Positions 58,173 to 64,000 of a DNA stretch of 64,000 bases are shown here, piece by piece. The notes beneath the pieces are model-generated. The model worked only from the letters and a program-made list of their open reading frames with translations, was not told where the DNA came from and searched no databases. Every line of letters starts with the position of its first letter. Position 1 is the stretch's first letter. Source of the DNA: Erodium maritimum (Eukaryota > Streptophyta > Magnoliopsida > Geraniales > Geraniaceae); assembly GCA_963921825.1 (NCBI GenBank), contig OY997592.1:26763730-26827729 (forward strand). The letters are read 5' to 3'. The position numbers and the translations under genes are program-made.

Positions 58173-59359
58173 AGTCAGTATCCTCTGCACGGATACACGC
58201 AAACGTTCAGTTTGCGAACTCAAATAAAGACAACAAGCTTAAAATACACTAACGTTCACACGGTCTACGTTTACTCTAGCGTGTTCATCACTGATACGTC
58301 ACACCGCTCATGCTATTAATACTTTCAATTTAGCATTAGTAAAAGAAACCTCAAAGAGACCGCACCAACGTGCGCAAAACACGCGACGACAAACCGAACC
58401 ACAAACGAAGCAACGATCACCAAAAGTTTGAAAACGACTCACTGGACCAGGCCGGTACACAACCCGGGCCGTGCCGCATTCCGGGCCGGCAACCAAGTCC
58501 TGCCGTACCCCGTGCCGGGACGGTAGCCAGGTCCTGCCGTGTCCCATTCCGGGCCGGCAGCCAGGTCTTGCCGTGCTCCGTTCCGGGCCAGCAGCCAGCT
58601 TCTGCCGTGCCCGTTCCGGGTCGGCAGCCAGCTCCTGCCGTGCCCCGTTCCGGGCCGGCAGCCAGCTCCTGTCGTGCCCCGTTCCGGGCCGGCACCAAGG
58701 TCCTGCCATTCCACCTACCGGGTCAAACCAGTGACTCCGATCTCGTAGCGATGATGATTTTGCCCTACTCACACCCGCTGTGTCTACCCTACGGTATTCG
58801 TAACTTTACTGGCTAATAACGACCCGTCCACTAGTACGTCGCAGACAAACGACCACCCAACACATAACACAGTAGGGCAACTAAAAACCGACCTCAATCA
58901 TAAGCCAACACGGCCAATAACAACACAACCACACGACCCCCGCTCACCGGCCCAATCAAAGTCGAACCTTGCCCACCAGGCCAACCAAAATCAAAACATA
59001 CGCCCACAGGGACAATCAAGTTTAAAACACGCCAACAGGGTCAACAATTTTTTTTTAAAACTTTCACCTTTTCAGCTTAAAACCTCATTTCTTGACATCA
59101 CGTAGTTACAACCCGGTCCAGGCGTCCCCGAACTACGTTGTACCGACTTGACGTCAACACCGTCACGTTCGACTACAAGAGCGCTCCTGAGTCGACCCGC
59201 GACAGTTTAAAAACAGTTCACGCAACCACACACAATCAGTATGCCAGCAATAAAATACTGCAACATACGCACAAACAAAAACAAGACTCAAGACATGACG
59301 GGTCTACACTGACTCGACTCTCCCACCTAATTGACGGACAGTCCGAGGTGTGAAACCTC
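58173..59359 (-). other. Leader of D, second internal region
   Basis: Closely similar to 53449-54569, with seven minisatellite units instead of five. No gene. Confidence 0.8.
58481..58719. repeat. 34-bp GC-rich minisatellite, seven units (D leader 2)
   Basis: Units at 58483, 58517, 58551, 58585, 58618, 58652 and 58686; one spacing is 33 bp. Confidence 0.95.
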
Positions 59360-59373
59360 GAGCTCTGATACCA
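59360..59373 (-). promoter_or_regulatory. Primer-binding site of D, second internal region
   Basis: Minus-strand TGGTATCAGAGCTC beside the outer 5' LTR. Confidence 0.9.
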
Positions 59374-59376
59374 AGC

Positions 59377-62151
59377 TGTCACGCACATTTTCAGTAAAAC
59401 GAACTCGGTTCGCGAACATTTAAAACATAAAAACACTTGAAACCTGTTTTGAATAAAACTCTGAAATTACCATTTTGTTATAAAAAATAATAATATTTAC
59501 AATACAGAAACGTCCCAACAAGTGGACAAGGTACAATATCCGTCACTAGACTCAAAAAAATAAAGGCCAGACTCCGCTCCGAGCTCCACAAGCTTCAAGA
59601 GCTCACCTAGTCCGTCCGGTGATCAGTACTTGTAGGAAAAGCAGCTAGGGGTGAGCGTTCGCTCACCACCACATATAATAGACTGTCTATGGCATAATTA
59701 GTAGATAAAGCCAGTAACACCAAAACCAAACTCAACACAGGGATTATAGTCCCCAACTCAAGTACTCAACTGACCCACAACCCGTTACCTTCCTCAACAG
59801 ACTCAACACTTAATAAAGTAATGTAGACCCGACACAACTATCGACGACCTCCTCCAAGGACACGACAGAAAGACTACACAACGCCAAACAAGATCACAAA
59901 GGATCGCACACCAGCTGCTCAATAACCAATCTCAATCAGGTCAAAGATCGACCTATCGCAATTCCTCGACACGAAGTCGGATCAGGCTGTCGACCTATCG
60001 CAATTCATCGACACTAAGTCGGATCAGGCTGTCGACCTATCGCAATTCAGCGACACTAAGTCGGATCAGGCTGTCGACCTATCGCAATTCATCGACACTA
60101 AGTCGGATCAGGCTATCGACCTATCATACTCACAACTTCAGGTAACCACAATCACAATCACAGGCAAGTTCAACAAACAGGCGCTCAAGGCCACTCAAGA
60201 CACCTCAGCAGTCAAGACTCGGGTTCAACAACCCCACGGGCACTCACGGCCACTCAAGACACACCAACGGTCCAGACTCGGGTTCAACAACTCCACGGGC
60301 ACTCACGGCCACTCAAGACACAACAACGGTCAAGACTCAGGTTCAACAACCCCACGGGCACTCACGGCCACTCAAGACACCAACAGTAAAACACGGGCTC
60401 TCGCGGCCACCCAAGACACCAATTTAAATAACACGGGCTCTCATGGCCACCCAAGACACCAACAATCAAATACGGGCTCTCATGGCCACCCAAGACAGAA
60501 ATTAAACAGTCAACCTCCGGGCATGGTCATATGCCTCCAGTAATTCTAATATCGCTAAGTTCTCTGTTCCTACGACACTACTAAGTGTCACATGCTTTCC
60601 TCATAAACGCTACATTCCCGTATCATGCTTGTCTAGTATTTAAAATAAACCTACTCAACCCACGACACCCCGGTGTCACATGCAATTCTACTGTTAACTT
60701 TCCCTAGTCAGGGCCGAGATCCGGCTACTTTTCCCTACCTCGTATAAAACTCCAAAAGGACACAAATTTAAGGCACTTTTAAACTAGTACGAATAAACCG
60801 AAATTCAAAGAACTTAACGCCCAAACGTAACCCCGACAATGTCGATCACTCCCAAACTTCCCAATTTCTCGACATTGTTGATAAAGTCCCGTAAAGGCCC
60901 GATTCACCCGACATGGTGAATCTGCCCGGGTTTTGAAAAAGGCCTTCCGGGGCTCCAAAAGCCCCCGTTTTCGTTTCTACGGTCTTAGAATAGTTCGAGG
61001 AACCCAATGCACTTGACGGAATCGAATTCCGAGTCTATTTATTAACGTTTAAAGTTTCTAAAACCCGTTAATTACAACTTCTCCAAATTAATTCCAAATT
61101 TCGATTCGGTTAAGGATAATTGGACCGGGGGACGTTTTAAACCTCCCAAACACTAAACCCGATCACCCGAGCACGTGGGCCCCACCCGGCCCACTTGGCC
61201 GTGGGCCTAGGGTTCCAATGGGGCTCGGCCACCATGGTGGTGGCCGGCCCTAGCTCCGGCCAGCCACCTCCTATGGTGGCCGGCCACCCCCTATAGTGGC
61301 CGGAGCTCCTCCCGAGCTCCCGGTCGCCGGAAAACGTGCAAACACACCTCCAAACACCTCTAAAACGTCTCCAACAAACCCCCAAACTCACTACAACCCT
61401 AACCCATAGTTTTACACAAAACCCTAACTTTCAAAAGTTAACAAAACGACGATCAGTTTAGGTCTTACCAACGAGGAAGACGAGGGGAAGAAGATTGCTC
61501 CTTGCCTTGAGACGATCCAATGGTTGATGACGTGAATAGTACCACAAACCCTAACTTCTCTCTCTTTTCTCTCTTCTTCTCCTTCTCTCTCTAAGACTCT
61601 CTTCTTTTTCAAAAACTAACTCATTTTCCCTTTTTTTTTTTCCTTTTTTACACATGTGGCCGGCCACCCCTCTCTTCGCTCTAGTTTCCCCCCAAAACTA
61701 ACACCAGCACAATTTGGACAAGTGTCAAGGTGGGTCCCGCACCTTTTGGAAAATATCTACTTGATATTTTCCAATCAGATTCGCGAAAAACAGACGTTTC
61801 GGGCCCCGAACAGGCACTTTTCCCAAGAAATTACGAAACTTGACGGTCTACAAAGAAACGGCTCAACTAAGACCGCTGCGACGACGGCTAAGCTTTTTGG
61901 ATCCAAAACGGTCCTCGAATGGACCAAAACGTCGCTCGGTTCACTTTTCCAGCGAAAAGTCAACATTTCCCAAATTGATCAGAAAGTTGCCTTGAGTCCC
62001 CCGGAACTCATTTTGGTCGATAACGGGGTCAGCTTAAGTCCGGTATGACCCTCGGGCTCAAATTAGGTTAGATTAAGTGTCTGTCTCAAAAAAATTAAAT
62101 TTTCCTGTTTTTCGCAGGTTTGACTGGCGTTGACCGGAAGTGGTTATTACA
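59377..62151 (-). repeat. Outer 5' LTR of gypsy array D (2775 bp)
   Basis: TGTCACGCACATTTTCAG...GGTTATTACA. Lacks about 74 bp near 60753 that both other D LTRs have (join at an AAAGG motif). Conserved hairpin at 59650-59667. Followed by TTACC. Confidence 0.95.
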
Positions 62152-64000
62152 TTACCCAAACACATCATATCGGTCTATCAATCACCCGATCATACCACAA
62201 GAAATAGTTCACGTCATATCAAGCATGACACACTTGCCCAAACATAGCAACATACTACACCGAGTATACCCGATCATGATTCTCAACCTAACAACGGATA
62301 AACCACACATCAAGCATCACAATCATAGATCATGGCATTACAACCAACACACAAACCTAAGGTCTCGACATGGCCCGCATGCATTTCTACAGCACGACAA
62401 TTCCCAAACTTACGGCTCGACATGACTCGTAAGCTATCCCTCATTTAACTCGTTCCTCACATCCTAATCATGCAATTCTAACAATTAGATCAAGTAATTA
62501 CAACCTATATGCATACTAGTAACTTTCCGCAATTAAACCGGTATTCGCTACTTTCCCTACCTCAAAAGCAATCCAATCCAGCATCGGACGACCTGGCTAG
62601 CTTCCTTCTTGTCACTTCACGGGGTCCAAAAATCTCCTCCTCTTCCAAGCTCGGGTACAATGTCTAAGACTACAAGAAATACAAGTATAAATGCTAATTC
62701 AAGTGTGGATTAAAGAGGGAAATACACAAACTAATCCCAATTGCTCAACTTCGCAAAATGGGCCCGGAAGGCCCATTTTGCCCGGAATTGGGAAAACGTC
62801 CCTTGGGACTCCGAAAGTTTCCCTATTTGTGTCTATCCAACATAATTAATTTACTTGTTGCAAAGCACTTGACGGAATTAAATTCCGAGGTCCGAGCGTT
62901 CTAAATTTGCATTTAAAGTTTCTAAGCGTTTTCCCCGAAGTTTCATGAATCACATCCATAATTCGTTCCGAGTGTGAAAACATCGTCCCGGGGTTCATCC
63001 ACGACCGTCCCATTTACGAAACCACCAAAACCCGGCCATGTGGTCCCCACGGCCACACATGGCCGTGTGTGGCCAAACCGGACCAGCCGGTCACGGTTCA
63101 TGGGTGGCCGACCATGGCCGGTCCCGGTTCTAAGGGTGGCCGACTATGGCCGGTCATCTCCTCCTCTGGTGGCCGGAGCTCTGGCGGGCCTCCGGTCGCC
63201 GGAAAAATATCTAATTTCTCTAACAAGCTCTTAACTAGTTCTAGGTTCTCCATATCACCATTTTTAAGCTTTAGAACTTCAATTTTCACCTCAAATCATC
63301 CAAAGTTTCAAGACCCATGGTGGGTTTCATCAAAAAATACTCAAACCAAGTGATTTGCATTATCAAACTCCACTTCTTCTTCACAAATCAACATTTAAAC
63401 CTTCCAACACCCAAAACCCACTAGTTCAAGTCATCTCTACTCAAACCCACAACACCAATTTCATCAAATAAGGAAATTAAGCATGCCAACCAATAGGAAA
63501 TGAAGAGATGAAGAAGATGAAGTAAATTTGAGAAGATTTGGTGTAGAAATGGCCAAAAAAGAGCTTCCTTTCTCTTGCTTCTTCTTCAAGCTTCAATATA
63601 GGTTCAATGGAGTTTTACACCCTCTCTCCTCTCTCTATAGGGTTCGGCCAACAAGAAAGAATGAGCAGAAATTTTGCCCCATGTGGTCTTATCCTCTAAG
63701 TGGAAAAGTCCCTTTCGTCCTTTAACTCATCTCTCTCTATTTTGTCCATATGTGGGGACCATTTGGTCTTTTAACCCACTTTTCTTCCCCTCCAAGCTAA
63801 CATGGACATGTGTCCATGTGAGGACCACTCCAACCCCAAAATATCTCAGCTCTTATTATTTTATTCGTTAATAATCCAAAATCGACCTAGTTTGACCCGG
63901 GTTTGATTTTTTCACAAAAGGTGTCATTTAGAAGGAAATGACCCAACTAAGCTAACCGTAACGACGACTAAGCTTTTGGGTCCCGGAAAGGTCCAGAATG
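62152..64000 (-). repeat. Gypsy LTR F, third segment, running off the window
   Basis: Continues F after array D. It shows the order of features seen in other Tekay-like LTRs: CCCGGAAGGCCC patch (about 62760), GGCCGG inverted-repeat patch (about 63040-63210), CT-rich stretch (about 63580-63660), and at the end AACGACGACTAAGCTTTTGG, which in D lies some 250 bp from the LTR edge. F's edge is therefore expected about 250 bp past the window. Short frames here (for example 62974-63234) are not supported as genes. Confidence 0.7.

Larger units (their letters stand above)
45838..62151 (-). mobile_element. Gypsy tandem element D: three LTRs, two internal regions
   Basis: Minus-strand Tekay-like structure. 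In plus order: LTR 45838-48603, internal 48604-54586, LTR 54587-57402, internal 57403-59376, LTR 59377-62151. TTACC stands just outside both ends (45833-45837 and 62152-62156) and not at the inner joins, so the whole array sits in one target site. Internal region 1 is full-length. Internal region 2 keeps leader and gag pieces only and fuses straight to the middle LTR. Unequal LTR recombination followed by deletion is the simplest origin. Confidence 0.9.

Overview
This window looks like a gene-poor, transposon-dense stretch of a flowering-plant nuclear chromosome. The evidence is initiator-tRNA-Met primer sites of the plant LTR-retrotransposon type, Ty3/gypsy chromoviruses with a C-terminal chromodomain (Tekay/Del-like), Ty1/copia elements with UBN2-type gag, a Mutator-like element, a Stowaway-like MITE, PIF/Harbinger-like remnants and one broken plant GRF zinc-finger gene. 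I see no intact protein-coding gene, tRNA, rRNA or CRISPR array. The species cannot be named from the sequence.

Layout. (1) 1-5729: minus-strand gypsy element A with a 3.0-kb LTR, an internal-deleted gag and no pol. (2) 5730-9411: two fragments resembling a PIF/Harbinger Myb/SANT-like ORF1, a likely terminus, and unassigned AT-rich DNA. (3) 9412-14720: a GRF zinc-finger/transmembrane gene, now a pseudogene, split by a Mutator-like element with long inverted repeats (its left arm holds a MITE) and by a 2970-bp gypsy solo LTR (H). (4) 14951-23831: copia element C, unusual in having three LTRs and two partial internal regions. (5) 23928 to beyond 64000: one diverged gypsy LTR (F), split by two large insertions. 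The first is copia element E (24307-44778), whose pol is split by gypsy element B (29822-41427), whose 3' LTR is split by a copia solo LTR (39558-40797). The second is gypsy array D (45838-62151), with three LTRs and two internal regions inside one 5-bp target duplication (TTACC). F > E > B > solo LTR is a four-level nest; target duplications support three of the joins directly and F's own left join only by its LTR end.

No element here looks autonomous: every gag-pol carries stops, frameshifts or deletions. D's first internal region is the most complete. A and D's second internal region are separate derivatives that kept leader and part of gag but lost all or nearly all of pol.

The most interesting signal is in the untranslated leaders of copia elements C and E. 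Both carry an ordered series of hairpins upstream of gag, at nearly the same distance from the gag ATG (about 306-309 nt from the last repeated hairpin). Helices are kept by paired base changes, both between repeats of one element and between the two families. This suggests a selected RNA structure (packaging, dimerisation or translation), which I infer by eye and have not computed. A second conserved hairpin lies about 270-300 bp inside the LTR end of every gypsy copy.
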